Shown here: positions 47,780-56,804 of the stretch, piece by piece | Layout: every line of letters begins with the position of its first letter | Numbering within the stretch: position 1 is the first letter of the stretch | From: Psychrobacter arcticus 273-4 | Lineage (GTDB): Bacteria > Pseudomonadota > Gammaproteobacteria > Pseudomonadales > Moraxellaceae | DNA length: 64,000 bases | NCBI RefSeq assembly: GCF_000012305.1 | Contig: NC_007204.1 | Span: forward strand, 1,612,001 to 1,676,000 | Direction of reading: 5' to 3' | Notes under the pieces: model-generated | Databases searched by the model: none | What the model was told of the DNA's origin: nothing | The model's input: the letters and a program-made list of their open reading frames with translations, nothing else | Translations under genes and position numbers: made by a program

Positions 47780-48634
47780 GGGTCTGTTGAACATTCATAA
47801 TTTCAACCAAAGATAAGCACAAGCAAGTGCCACCGTATTCTCATAACTCTGCTTGAGCTTATCAAATCTTGTGGCAACCGCTCTGTAATGTTTTAGCTTA
47901 GCGAAAGCATTTTCTACTAAGTGGCGAGTTTTGTACAAGTGCCAGTCCATATGGTTGTTGGTGGACTTAGTGTTTCGTCTCCGAGGGATGTTATTGAAGC
48001 AACCCGCTTGTTTGATATGGGTTCGTAACGCATCAGAATCATAGCCCTTATCAGCGCATAGAATGTCTGTATCGCTTAAATCCTTATCAATTAAGTCTGG
48101 TGCCACCTTTACATCATGAGTGGTGCCATCTGATAAGATAAAAGTGATGGGGTTGCCATGAGCATCGACCGCTAAGTGAATCTTGGTCGCGCGTCCTGCC
48201 ACACTTTTACTAATACCTTGCATGTTCTCATGACCAATACTGCTGTGCTGATGCGCTTTAATATGAGTGCCATCGATAAAGACCCACTCACAGTCTGAGT
48301 CTTTGATTAATAACGCAAATAGGGCAATGAGCTTATTACTACGAAACCAACGCTGGTAGGCTTTGTAGACAGTATTGGGCTTACCAAAATGCTCGGGTAA
48401 GTCACGCCAAGGGCAACCAACGCGCATCCGATACAGCACACCTTCAACCGTATTTCTAAGATTCCCTTTGTCATAGATATTGAGTTCTAGTAAGATAGGT
48501 TTTAGTCTTGTCCAGTGTTCATCTTTGAGTATTGTACGAGGCATAGCGAACGAGATCTTTTTTGTGTGAGAACTTAAAAATTACTCGTTTGCTATTTTTT
48601 TGTCAGCAATTTATTCCCAATGTTCAACACGCCC
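47780..48634 (-). mobile_element. IS5-family insertion sequence, 855 bp, complete
   Basis: Ends are imperfect inverted repeats: GGGTCTGTTGAACATT at 47780 and, on the other strand, GGGCGTGTTGAACATT from 48634. Both ends are flanked by TA (47778-47779 and 48635-48636), consistent with insertion into a TTAA site and 2-bp duplication. It carries one transposase gene. Inserted between the DUF262 genes and the CBASS operon. Confidence 0.9.
47795..48544 (-). CDS. IS5-family transposase
   Basis: DDE transposase of 249 residues in a single frame. The N-terminal DUF4096-type domain reads LKDEHWTRLKPILLE, RNTVEGVLYRMRVGCPWRDLP, and the catalytic triad is Asp in VFIDGTHIKAH, Asp in ILCADKGYD and Glu in RHLVENAFAKLKHYRAVATR. 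No frameshift is needed and nothing is missing, so the element may be mobile. The gene fills almost the whole IS. Confidence 0.95.
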   Translation of the reverse strand: MPRTILKDEHWTRLKPILLELNIYDKGNLRNTVEGVLYRMRVGCPWRDLPEHFGKPNTVYKAYQRWFRSNKLIALFALLIKDSDCEWVFIDGTHIKAHQHSSIGHENMQGISKSVAGRATKIHLAVDAHGNPITFILSDGTTHDVKVAPDLIDKDLSDTDILCADKGYDSDALRTHIKQAGCFNNIPRRRNTKSTNNHMDWHLYKTRHLVENAFAKLKHYRAVATRFDKLKQSYENTVALACAYLWLKL

Positions 48635-50676
48635 TAAGCTATACGTTTTAATTTTTGTTCTATATCTTCCTGCAGGATTTTGACCATATCATATCTATGT
48701 GAATCGATATTCTTAATGTTCCAGTTTTCTTGAGCAGTTTGCATCATTAACTCTAACTTTAGACTCAGAGGCGCCATTCTATTACGTTGGCTGTTTAGTA
48801 TCTCTGTCTTCTGTCTAGGAGTATCGTTACTTAATGATGAATTCTCACTGCTACCCATTAAACATAGGTTGCCAAAACTATGCAATTTAGCTTCAGGTAA
48901 TATCTCATTGATTCTAGAAGTCTGAGGTGAGAAGTGCTCTTTAGAACTCTTGAAACTAAATCTAAATTCTTTTTTCTTCGGAATAGAAACATTGCTGTCT
49001 TTCCATAATAAATAATCTAAGTAATTAAAAACAAAAACAGCAACCTTGTCATACCCTAAGTGACTTTCAAAATCATGATTTGGATCGCTTAGTTCATATG
49101 GTAGTACACTGAGCTCTGCACAATCAGCATACATAAATTTTGAATAATCATTGGGTTTAGCTATCAGGTATCGGTTCGCCATGAAAGCTTGCGCAAGACT
49201 TTCTAAAAACCCTAAATAATTTTCTGCATTAATTGGTACTGAGGACTTATCTTGGCTTAACCAATACAGTACTGCAGATAACCAATTTTTGCGAGAGTTG
49301 GTTGGGTAAGAAACATGAAATGCTGATATAAGCATCAAGCAAGATAACGTACTATCATTCAGATGATCTTCGTCACCACTAAAACTATCTACATAATTGC
49401 TTGAGCTGCTCTCATACAATTTATAGCGCTTTAAAGCCCAACTTTCTCTATTACTAGCATTATCTCTTTTAATAATATAACGATCAAAAAGATAGCGAGT
49501 TTTGAGCAAAGTGAAAATAAACTCCTTTACTTTAATAGCTTGTAGATCTTTGAAATTATCAAATGCTGAGAGTAGACTTTTATCATCTAATGCCGGAAGT
49601 TCCTGAATAGAATTTGATGGAGGGTTATGATAAATACGCAGTACATGCATTAAAAAGTTAGGAAAATCTATTACACTATCAAAACGCTCTTGTTTAATAT
49701 CTCGAGTATCAGTTATTCGTTGTTTATCTGGCTTATGTATTGCACCTTTATCAATAGAGGTAGTTAACGATAATGGTTCAATTTTATTATTCTCTCCGTC
49801 AGAACTATTCTTATAATCTTTACCCAAAACGGCAATTGCAATCTTATCAAAGCTATCAATTATAAAATCTTCTGCACTTGAACCAAATATCGCTTTTCGT
49901 TCAGCAACTGAAAAACCTGTTTGCACATAACTATTCATATCTGCGCAGGCAAGCCACACCTTTTGGAGGGTAGCCATAGCTATGTCTTTGTTATGTAAAT
50001 CACTTTCTTGGATAATAGACAGTAGGTGAGCTTTAACAACCTCATGCTTCTCTAACTGTTCACCACGATTATTCATCACTTCAAAGTAGTGAGTAACATC
50101 AGTATTTTTTGGTACTGTTATTCTAAAAATTTGAACATTATTTAATAGATAACTCGCAAAAACTTCTAATTTATTTTCCTGTTTAAATGTTTCTGAAATC
50201 ACTCTTTCGATAATTTTAAAACCATTGAATATTGAGCTGTTAAACTCCTTACTATAGCTAGTTTCAATCAAATTCGAAAATATATTATCAGTACTGGTTT
50301 GACTATTAAATACTTCAAAAAGTCTATTTACAGCTAAATCTGATTTTGGTCGACTTTCAAAACATAAATTAGGTCGCTTATATTCAGGAAAAATTGAGGG
50401 AAGTCGATATTTTAAATAACACGCAAGCAAGCTTAAAGTTGTGAAACGTTGCTGTCCATCTAGTATTTCAAAATAATCTGCTCGTTTGTGTACTACTAGA
50501 CTGCCTAAATAGTATGTTTGAGAATTACCTTTTAAAGAAAAATCCTGAATATCATTTATGAGCTGTCTAATTTGAGCCTCTTCCCAGTCATAGTTACGTT
50601 GATAAACAGGAACTCTGTAATTATCTTCGTTGAGTAGTGTTTGTATTGTCAGGCTATATTCTTTGTTACTACTCAT
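48634..50676 (-). CDS. DUF262/DUF1524 protein (GmrSD-like), second gene of a pair
   Basis: 680 residues. The N-terminal DUF262 domain has RVPVYQRNYDW and the ParB/Srx-like nucleotide motif ILDGQQRFTTLSLL (DGQQR 73-77). The C-terminal part keeps a DUF1524 HNH-type pattern: KEHFSPQ near 595 and SFGNLCLMGSSENSSLSN. GmrSD-type enzymes cleave modified phage DNA using NTP, so defence is likely by family. AAGGA precedes the ATG. Its stop codon TAG is formed by the end of the IS5-family insertion; without it the same position reads TAA, so the protein is complete. Confidence 0.8.
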   Translation of the reverse strand: MSSNKEYSLTIQTLLNEDNYRVPVYQRNYDWEEAQIRQLINDIQDFSLKGNSQTYYLGSLVVHKRADYFEILDGQQRFTTLSLLACYLKYRLPSIFPEYKRPNLCFESRPKSDLAVNRLFEVFNSQTSTDNIFSNLIETSYSKEFNSSIFNGFKIIERVISETFKQENKLEVFASYLLNNVQIFRITVPKNTDVTHYFEVMNNRGEQLEKHEVVKAHLLSIIQESDLHNKDIAMATLQKVWLACADMNSYVQTGFSVAERKAIFGSSAEDFIIDSFDKIAIAVLGKDYKNSSDGENNKIEPLSLTTSIDKGAIHKPDKQRITDTRDIKQERFDSVIDFPNFLMHVLRIYHNPPSNSIQELPALDDKSLLSAFDNFKDLQAIKVKEFIFTLLKTRYLFDRYIIKRDNASNRESWALKRYKLYESSSSNYVDSFSGDEDHLNDSTLSCLMLISAFHVSYPTNSRKNWLSAVLYWLSQDKSSVPINAENYLGFLESLAQAFMANRYLIAKPNDYSKFMYADCAELSVLPYELSDPNHDFESHLGYDKVAVFVFNYLDYLLWKDSNVSIPKKKEFRFSFKSSKEHFSPQTSRINEILPEAKLHSFGNLCLMGSSENSSLSNDTPRQKTEILNSQRNRMAPLSLKLELMMQTAQENWNIKNIDSHRYDMVKILQEDIEQKLKRIA

Positions 50677-50693
50677 TTTTTTATCCTTTTTTA

Positions 50694-52190
50694 TTAAGTT
50701 GGCAGGTAGCCAAGCTTTGTAAACAGCTCTTTGATACCCTCAACATTCGTTACATCTACCTTTTTAGGCTGTGGTAAGGGTTTACTCAAGAAATCGACGG
50801 AAGATAATGATTGCTGTAAACGCTCAAATAAATTATCTGTCCCAATATGCTTTTCAATACTTTCTAAGTAAACACTTTTCTTCTCTAAACGTAATGAATA
50901 AGCCCAAATAAATATATATTCTATGGCTCGCGGTAAATTATGACTTCCAAAACGATCGTAGTAGCATAGGACCAATGCATCAAACATACGCCGTACATAT
51001 TGGTCGCCTCTTCTTGAGCGTCCCTTGTAAGAATACTCAGGCAAGTCGGTGTTAAGCACTAGAAAAATATTAAATGCTGTTGGTCTTTTTGCTACTTCTT
51101 TAATAGATGTGCCTGTCTCAGTGTGATGACAACTTGTTATGGTATAGAGCCATTTCTGAGAATCGCTATCTATAGTTTTATTCAATAATGGCTGGATCAT
51201 CTCCTGATAATGTGTAACCCACTCAAAAAAACGGCGTCCATTAATTAAGGTTTGAGTTAACTGAAATGGGTATGCCATTGCTTGTTGATCAAGTAACCGA
51301 TGTGAATGATGATTATAGCTGTCGACCGTATTGTGAACTATTCTTAAGTTTTCTTGAAAAGGATAACTATCGCTATCTAATTTCATACCTTTGAATACAT
51401 TAACCTCAGACTTAGAGAAGTGCACAGCTTGCTTTCCAAAACTCCAGCGGCGAATAGGGTAAAGATAGTTAGCAAATAAAACCTCTAAACTTTTAGTATT
51501 TTGCTGCTCCCAACATTCAACAATGTTCTGTTTTAAAAGACTTTCAGAGTCAGGGAACTCGCGTAAATGGAATGCTTTTAACAAGTCGTGAGGGTTTAAA
51601 TCAAGTCCACGTGCATTTTGTGAGTCGAAGAACTGAAAAGCTTCTGATAAATAATGAAGTGTCACTTGAACTACTTCACAATGATTAAGTAGAAAATCTA
51701 AAACTTCAGAAGTAAATTCTGGACTGTTCACATGTCTTCTAATAAGTTCATAGTTTCTACTTAAATTTTGCTGAGTTTCACTACAGTCAGGGAGCTCTAT
51801 TTCTAAAGGTGTAAAACTATTAAACTGCTCTGTGAACCTGTTTGACTCAAGAGCTGATTTCATTATTAACAGCAACGTTAATGTACGTTGCTGACCATCA
51901 ACTAAGTCAGCATTTGTCTGATGACTTCCGTTATTAACATATTGGTGTAAAACCACAGTTCCTAAGCGATAAAAATTATCTGGATTATCAGGACTGCCTA
52001 ACCTATGGCCAATTCTTTTACACTGGTAGTACAGATCTGACAATAAATCAACTATGTTTTTTGCTGTCCAGCGATAAGGTCGTTGATAGACTGGTATTAC
52101 TAATTTCTTATCTAAATACTCTTTTTTAGATAAAAATTCTGAAATTTTTATTACTTTGTAGCCTGCACTATTAACATTCGATGGGGTCAT
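50694..52190 (-). CDS. DUF262 protein (GmrS-like), first gene of a pair
   Basis: 498 residues with DUF262 signatures VIPVYQRPYRWTAKNIVDLL and LVDGQQRTLTLLLIM (DGQQR 98-102), plus FFDSQNARGLDLNPHDLLKAFHL, which is standard for the family. I see no C-terminal HNH motif, unlike its neighbour, so this may be the nucleotide-sensing partner. Seventeen bases separate it from the next DUF262 gene, indicating a two-gene operon. AGGTAT precedes the ATG. No exact named system assigned. Confidence 0.8.
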   Translation of the reverse strand: MTPSNVNSAGYKVIKISEFLSKKEYLDKKLVIPVYQRPYRWTAKNIVDLLSDLYYQCKRIGHRLGSPDNPDNFYRLGTVVLHQYVNNGSHQTNADLVDGQQRTLTLLLIMKSALESNRFTEQFNSFTPLEIELPDCSETQQNLSRNYELIRRHVNSPEFTSEVLDFLLNHCEVVQVTLHYLSEAFQFFDSQNARGLDLNPHDLLKAFHLREFPDSESLLKQNIVECWEQQNTKSLEVLFANYLYPIRRWSFGKQAVHFSKSEVNVFKGMKLDSDSYPFQENLRIVHNTVDSYNHHSHRLLDQQAMAYPFQLTQTLINGRRFFEWVTHYQEMIQPLLNKTIDSDSQKWLYTITSCHHTETGTSIKEVAKRPTAFNIFLVLNTDLPEYSYKGRSRRGDQYVRRMFDALVLCYYDRFGSHNLPRAIEYIFIWAYSLRLEKKSVYLESIEKHIGTDNLFERLQQSLSSVDFLSKPLPQPKKVDVTNVEGIKELFTKLGYLPT

Positions 52191-52330
52191 TAATCTATAC
52201 CTATTAGATTTAAATTTTTTCTGCTACTAAGACTACATAGCTATATTGTTTTTTATTATTCAAGTGCAACTCTAAGATATTTAAAGGTAACAATAATTAA
52301 AATTAAATGGTTTTATATAAATAGTACCAG

Positions 52331-52957
52331 CTAAGCCAAAGCATAAATCGCTTTTAAATGAAAAGTATTGAGCTCATCAGTCATACTTGAGCGGTAATAT
52401 ATAGATTCACCAATATTAGATAAAAATCCTTCAACAGCATCTGCTACGTAAGCAAAAGCTTCCATTGGTAAGCTTTGAACGCTCTCCATTCCAATAAACA
52501 ACCCTTTAGTATGGCGTGCTGTCGAAAGTTGATTCACTAGCTTATGTGTTGTTACTTTTATTAAATCTGAGTCAGATTCACCTGTGGCATTTGCCTGAAT
52601 GAACTGAAATGAATTGCCACACTCAAACAGATTTTTGATATCTACAACATCTATGCCAATAATTGTGCTTGCAGAGTTTACATCAAGTAGTTTAATGACA
52701 TTGTTTACTTCATCTGGCTGACATCTAATAATGCCCTCTATAATATCTAGGTGCTCAAATTTATTATTGTCTGTCTGCAAGCCTAATAAAAACCAAGCCC
52801 CTGATTTCTCTTTTAGCCCTAGTAGCGCCTGCTCATCCCAACTATCGCTGATAATAAAACAACCAATAGTAGACTTAGGATAATGATCCATAGTTTGTCG
52901 ATATAGAACAGCACTGGGAATATCATCTATGTACGAGTCGTCAAGCTGGTATTTCAT
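52331..52957 (-). CDS. FtsZ C-terminal-domain-like protein A (no GTPase domain)
   Basis: 208 residues, unrecognised as a named family. Residues ~100-208 follow the second half of FtsZ: GIDVVDIKNLF (FtsZ NVDFADVRTVM, T7 loop and helix), FIQANATGES (GSGVASGED), KGLFIGMESVQSL, MEAFAYVADAVEGFL, then a final strand ending LKAIYALA (VTVVATG). The GGGTGTG nucleotide motif and Rossmann half are absent; residues 1-100 form a different alpha/beta segment with WDEQALLGLK. Paralogue of the gene at 53583. AGAGGAT precedes the ATG. It could bind FtsZ as a decoy or inhibitor; this is inference. Confidence 0.6.
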   Translation of the reverse strand: MKYQLDDSYIDDIPSAVLYRQTMDHYPKSTIGCFIISDSWDEQALLGLKEKSGAWFLLGLQTDNNKFEHLDIIEGIIRCQPDEVNNVIKLLDVNSASTIIGIDVVDIKNLFECGNSFQFIQANATGESDSDLIKVTTHKLVNQLSTARHTKGLFIGMESVQSLPMEAFAYVADAVEGFLSNIGESIYYRSSMTDELNTFHLKAIYALA

Positions 52958-53052
52958 AGTTATATCCTCTGATAATTAATAGCTTTAATGCAGTTAAAAA
53001 TATTAAATTTTGGCGCTAGTTAAATCTCATTCGGTTTTGTTTGGCGCTGTTA

Positions 53053-53493
53053 TTAACCACTCAGTTGCTTTAGCATTTTCATAGTGCTTATATCATAACT
53101 GCCTGCGTAGAACTGATACAAAAGTTGCTCAAAAACACAATCGTTACCAGCTGCAAAGGCAAATAAAGTTAGCGAAGATTGTAGCTTTAGATTATCCGGT
53201 GTACCAAAGATATCTAAAGCGCTTTTATCAGGATGCAGCAGCAGTAATTCAGCACACTCTATTAATCGTGCTCCAAGCACCTCATGCTGCAAATACGCTT
53301 TTGCTTGCTCCAGACTCTCTATTCCAAAGCGTCGAGCTCTTACACTGTGCCCTAACCCTTTCACTTGTGGAAAAATAAACCACATCCAATGCGTACGTTT
53401 ATGACCTTGGGTCAGCTCTGTAATAACCGATGGATAAATCATATCTTGAGCTTGGATAAAATCATCAAATAAACTTTTATCTATCGTTGTCAT
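53053..53493 (-). CDS. DUF1810 family protein
   Basis: 146 residues matching DUF1810 in order: FDDFIQAQDMIYPSVITEL, KRTHWMWFIFPQVKGLGHS, RRFGIESLEQAKAYL, LGARLIECAELLLLH, ALDIFGTPDNLKLQSSLTLF and CVFEQLLYQFYAG. The family has no firmly established biochemical role that I can cite. I chose ATG at 53493 (AAGGAG 8 bases upstream) over a GTG nine bases earlier that overlaps the ribosome binding site. It sits between two FtsZ-like paralogues, all on the same strand, so it is probably co-transcribed. Confidence 0.85.
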   Translation of the reverse strand: MTTIDKSLFDDFIQAQDMIYPSVITELTQGHKRTHWMWFIFPQVKGLGHSVRARRFGIESLEQAKAYLQHEVLGARLIECAELLLLHPDKSALDIFGTPDNLKLQSSLTLFAFAAGNDCVFEQLLYQFYAGSYDISTMKMLKQLSG

Positions 53494-53582
53494 TTTCTGC
53501 ACTCCTTGCGATTTAATTAATGAGCGTTTGCCTACCTGACACGCTCACAGCGTGAATAAATCCATGTATAGTCAATACTAGG

Positions 53583-54260
53583 CTAACCAGCCACATATAT
53601 CGCTCCCATCCAGCAATGGTCAGACTTGTCAATCATCCTATTACCGTAAAACACTTCTGAATCGTCAGTAATCCAGCTTTCAATCGCAGTTGTGACGCTA
53701 AAAAATTCATCAAGAGATAACTTATGATTACGTTCAATATGAAGCATCATATACTCAATACTAAGACCTTTAGCAATTTGATTGAGCAGATGATTAGCGG
53801 CACTCTTTACTTGTTCTGGGTCTGGTATGTCCGTTACCCTAGCCTGTATAAACTTGGCAGGCTTCTCAGCCCCACAGGATTTCTTGATATCATTAACATC
53901 TATACCAACTTTATCCCGATCAGATAGTACTGATTCAAATACAGTTGTTACCTGCCCGACTTCATCCGCTTTGCAAATAATAATACCGTCTATAACCTCG
54001 AATCTATCAATGTGCTTATCTGTGGTTTGTAGCGCAAACAATGTGCCCAAACCTGTTTGCTGTTTTAACGCTAGCAGTGACTGTTCATCCCAGCCATTTT
54101 CTATAACAATAAACCCAACCTCAGACAGGCGATAGCTATCTGCTTGTGGCCTATATAAAGTAGTTAAAGGTATGGGCTTTATCTGAAGCTCATCATTACA
54201 CTCTTCGTTAATATCGTTTTTTAGAGTCTGTTTATCTTCAAAGATACTATCTACTGTCAT
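53583..54260 (-). CDS. FtsZ C-terminal-domain-like protein B (no GTPase domain)
   Basis: 225 residues, paralogue of the gene at 52331. They share GFIVIENGWDEQSLLALKQ and a following VIDGIIICKADEV segment. Residues ~118-225 track FtsZ's C-domain closely: GIDVNDIKKSCG, FIQARVTDIPDPE, SLDEFFSVTTAIESWITDD (FtsZ RLDEFETVGNTIRAFASDN), EVFYGNRMID and a last strand ending AIYVAG. No GGGTGTG. A ~35-residue acidic N-terminal extension is unique to this copy. GAGGAAC precedes the ATG; 27 bases after the WYL gene. Function unknown. Confidence 0.62.
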   Translation of the reverse strand: MTVDSIFEDKQTLKNDINEECNDELQIKPIPLTTLYRPQADSYRLSEVGFIVIENGWDEQSLLALKQQTGLGTLFALQTTDKHIDRFEVIDGIIICKADEVGQVTTVFESVLSDRDKVGIDVNDIKKSCGAEKPAKFIQARVTDIPDPEQVKSAANHLLNQIAKGLSIEYMMLHIERNHKLSLDEFFSVTTAIESWITDDSEVFYGNRMIDKSDHCWMGAIYVAG

Positions 54261-54287
54261 ACCTGGTTCCTCTTTAAAGTGAAATCA

Positions 54288-55379
54288 TTAATTACTGTTA
54301 TAAAGCTGCATCCCACTCTCTAGACGCTCAAAAATAATTTTTTTTAACGCCAAGGGTTCAATCACGACAGACAGCTGTGACATACTCACCAGCCAGTCTT
54401 GTAAGCGCTGAGTATTAGCAACCGTAGCGCTGACTTGATTCCAAGTATCATCTACAATAGTAATCTGTTGATCTTTCGATAGTGGACGCTCATAAAGATG
54501 CTGACAGGCGTATTTCTGTACTTTTAAAACCAAGTTGATTTCAATATTTTTACCAAACTCTAGCTTGCCCAGCTTCTGTAAGCTATCTAATGTAAAAACG
54601 TCACGCCCTACCCAGTCTGGTATTGGCTCATCTATGACTACTGCCTCGGTAATACGGTTGACTGCAAAATTGCGATGCTCCTCTAACAGTTTATTATCAT
54701 CCATATGATCATCTACTGAATTAAAACCTGTGAGGTAGACCATATTGTCAATAAAAATCAGTCCTTTGGGATATACCACTCTTTGAGTTGGCTGTCCTTC
54801 CCATTTGTTTTGATAGCGTATTTGTAATGGACGACTCTGTAGCAAAGCTTGATGGATACTAGAAAGCACGTCACTATCAAGCTTTGGTGCTTGCACGATA
54901 CTAGGTAAGGTTATGAGATGATCTTGCCATTGCCCTAACGGACTTTGGTGAAATTTATCTTTGTCTTGTCGACGTAGTTGAGTGAGCTGATCTGTGATAC
55001 TTTGCTTAAAAGACACTGGCAAATAGTTTGCGGTATATTTATCCAGCATCTCCCAAAAGAACACTGTTTGCTCGTTAATGATATCGATACTAAAGCTGGG
55101 TTCAATGTAAAACCGTGCCGTCTTGCCGCTGATATTCTTGCCCCATGCTGGCACCCGGATTAATGCATTACTATAGAAGATATCGTTAAAGATTTGATTT
55201 AAGCCAATCAGATCGTTCTCTAAGTTTTTACGCTCATTTGTATAATTATCAGGATCATCACCGTAGTTTTGCATAAGCTCTGTCAGTGAAACAGCATCAG
55301 CTTCACTCCGAGGTAAACATTGATATAAAGCAAATAGACGTGCTGACTTTGTATAGCTGGCAATGGGATATGTGGGCAT
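54288..55379 (-). CDS. WYL-domain transcriptional regulator
   Basis: 363 residues in the usual three-part layout: N-terminal winged helix (SARLFALYQCLPRSE ... LTELMQNYG ... ERKNLENDLIGL, residues ~10-65), a WYL domain (LQIRYQNKWEGQPTQ, VVYPKGLIFIDNMVYLTGFN, residues ~180-250) and a C-terminal WCX extension (INLVLKVQKYACQHLYERP). Relatives such as BrxR and CapW repress defence operons until a ligand or nucleic acid is sensed. It lies 52 bases after the PP2C gene and may control both its own operon and the divergent SMC operon. Confidence 0.87.
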   Translation of the reverse strand: MPTYPIASYTKSARLFALYQCLPRSEADAVSLTELMQNYGDDPDNYTNERKNLENDLIGLNQIFNDIFYSNALIRVPAWGKNISGKTARFYIEPSFSIDIINEQTVFFWEMLDKYTANYLPVSFKQSITDQLTQLRRQDKDKFHQSPLGQWQDHLITLPSIVQAPKLDSDVLSSIHQALLQSRPLQIRYQNKWEGQPTQRVVYPKGLIFIDNMVYLTGFNSVDDHMDDNKLLEEHRNFAVNRITEAVVIDEPIPDWVGRDVFTLDSLQKLGKLEFGKNIEINLVLKVQKYACQHLYERPLSKDQQITIVDDTWNQVSATVANTQRLQDWLVSMSQLSVVIEPLALKKIIFERLESGMQLYNSN

Positions 55380-55431
55380 ATTGGTTGCTCTATTAAGTGA
55401 TAATTTATAACTTCATTATTAAAACAAACAT

Positions 55432-56289
55432 TCAATCAAAACGAACCAATATTGCTGTGCCATTATCATAGGCATTGCCATCGGAGTCATAAACTTGGTT
55501 CTTAAGAGCAATTAGCCAATCCTGTAAATTTGTCTCAGCCTTGACAGGTTGCCATTTATGACTCGGTACTAAGTCATGGATACCATCTGTACAAACCACG
55601 ATACAGTCGCCACTGTTAATATCGACCTTACGCGAAATACTTTCTGGTGCTTCACAGCTTAGATAACCGTCATCGGCGGTTAACGCAAAGCATTCAGTAA
55701 TGATATATAAACTACCCGCCATCCCTTCTCGGTTATAGTCTGCAAACGCCGCTTGCCGACCTTGTTCTTGTGCCTGCTGGTCAATGAGTTCATTCAATAG
55801 ATTATGATCTCGAGTCAGGCACTGCCATTGTGACGCACCTTTAGACAGTCGATAAACACGACTGTCACCTACATGCGTTATCGTCGCCTTTACTGTGCCA
55901 TCACTATTTAACTCTCCGATAACCATAGCTAGTGTTGCCGCGGCACCATGACGCTTGGATGGATGCTTGGTTTGATTAATCAGCTGATGAATACTATTTG
56001 AGCTGATACTCTTCTGATCGTTCCATAACCGTCTGATTGCTTTTACCACCGCCTTTGAGCAGTGCTGCGAGTGATGAGAGCTTGCCACGCCATCAGACAC
56101 TGCTAAACAAAATGGTAATGCAACTGGTGTCACTGCCATCACACCTAAATCTTCTTGATACCAATTATCTAAAAAGAAAAAGGCATCTTGTTGCAGGTTA
56201 TTACTTGCATTGCCTTGAAAGGTAATTACACAGGCTTGCGCTATCGCTTGAGTAGGATTTGGATTGTTATTATTATGATAAATTGTCAT
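55432..56289 (-). CDS. PP2C-family protein phosphatase
   Basis: Metal-dependent Ser/Thr phosphatase, 285 residues. Visible motifs: metal-binding Asp66 in LAVSDGVASS, KRHGAAATLAMVIGE, THVGDSRVYRLSKG, LTRDHNLLNEL, IVVCTDGIHDLV and the C-terminal DNGTAILVRFD, in the canonical PP2C order, so it should be active. No signal peptide. No kinase gene is adjacent, which is unusual for bacterial PP2C loci; its substrate is unknown. First gene of the PP2C-WYL-FtsZ-like-DUF1810-FtsZ-like run and divergent from the SMC operon. Confidence 0.9.
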   Translation of the reverse strand: MTIYHNNNNPNPTQAIAQACVITFQGNASNNLQQDAFFFLDNWYQEDLGVMAVTPVALPFCLAVSDGVASSHHSQHCSKAVVKAIRRLWNDQKSISSNSIHQLINQTKHPSKRHGAAATLAMVIGELNSDGTVKATITHVGDSRVYRLSKGASQWQCLTRDHNLLNELIDQQAQEQGRQAAFADYNREGMAGSLYIITECFALTADDGYLSCEAPESISRKVDINSGDCIVVCTDGIHDLVPSHKWQPVKAETNLQDWLIALKNQVYDSDGNAYDNGTAILVRFD

Positions 56290-56777
56290 GACAACTTGCC
56301 TATATTCTTATTCTATAAACAAGTATAGCGGACAACCTAGCATTTTATTTTCTAGGTTTTATATTATTTTAAATTTTATAGTAATAGTGAATAACTTATT
56401 TCCATTAATTACCTGCTACCTAAACTGCATAACATGGTTAAAAAATTATCAACTCGCTCACATTCATAGTCTAAAAATAGGTAATATCCCCCGTTACATC
56501 AGAAAATATTTCCGTAGACTAAACAACTCAAAAAGCTCTTTAGTATTCATGAACAAGCTCGAATCTTATAACCTTGACTCTAATTCTCATCACTCGTGCT
56601 ATATTTCTTGTTATTAAACTCAAATTCGAGTTATATAGACTTTAATTGTGAATGTTTGCACTTGAATAGATAAAATCTGATGTACAAATCAATGATACCT
56701 CACTTCAAAGTTTTTAAGCTTGGTACTAAAAAACCACGCTGATATTCCAGTTTGAACTGTGGATAAAATGATAAAAT
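56290..56777. promoter_or_regulatory. Divergent intergenic region, PP2C operon / SMC operon
   Basis: About 500 bases of very AT-rich sequence between two divergent defence operons. A 109-codon open frame (56288-56617) has no ribosome binding site, is rich in Tyr, Asn, Ile and Ser, and is unlikely to be a gene. Room for both promoters and WYL operators; I could not pick a clear palindrome. Confidence 0.4.
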
Positions 56778-56804
56778 TTGACGTACTCACACAGGATACA
56801 AGTT

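Noticed and set aside
47777-48637. 3-bp TNA target duplication for the IS5-family element
   Set aside because: Flanks read TTA on the left and TAA on the right, which are not identical; a TA duplication in TTAA fits better.
53053-53502. GTG start nine bases before the DUF1810 ATG
   Set aside because: It overlaps AAGGAG, which is correctly spaced for the ATG at 53493.
56288-56617. 109-codon plus-strand open frame in the divergent region
   Set aside because: Overlaps the PP2C start, has no ribosome binding site, and its composition (Tyr, Asn, Ile, Ser, His) is that of translated AT-rich non-coding DNA.
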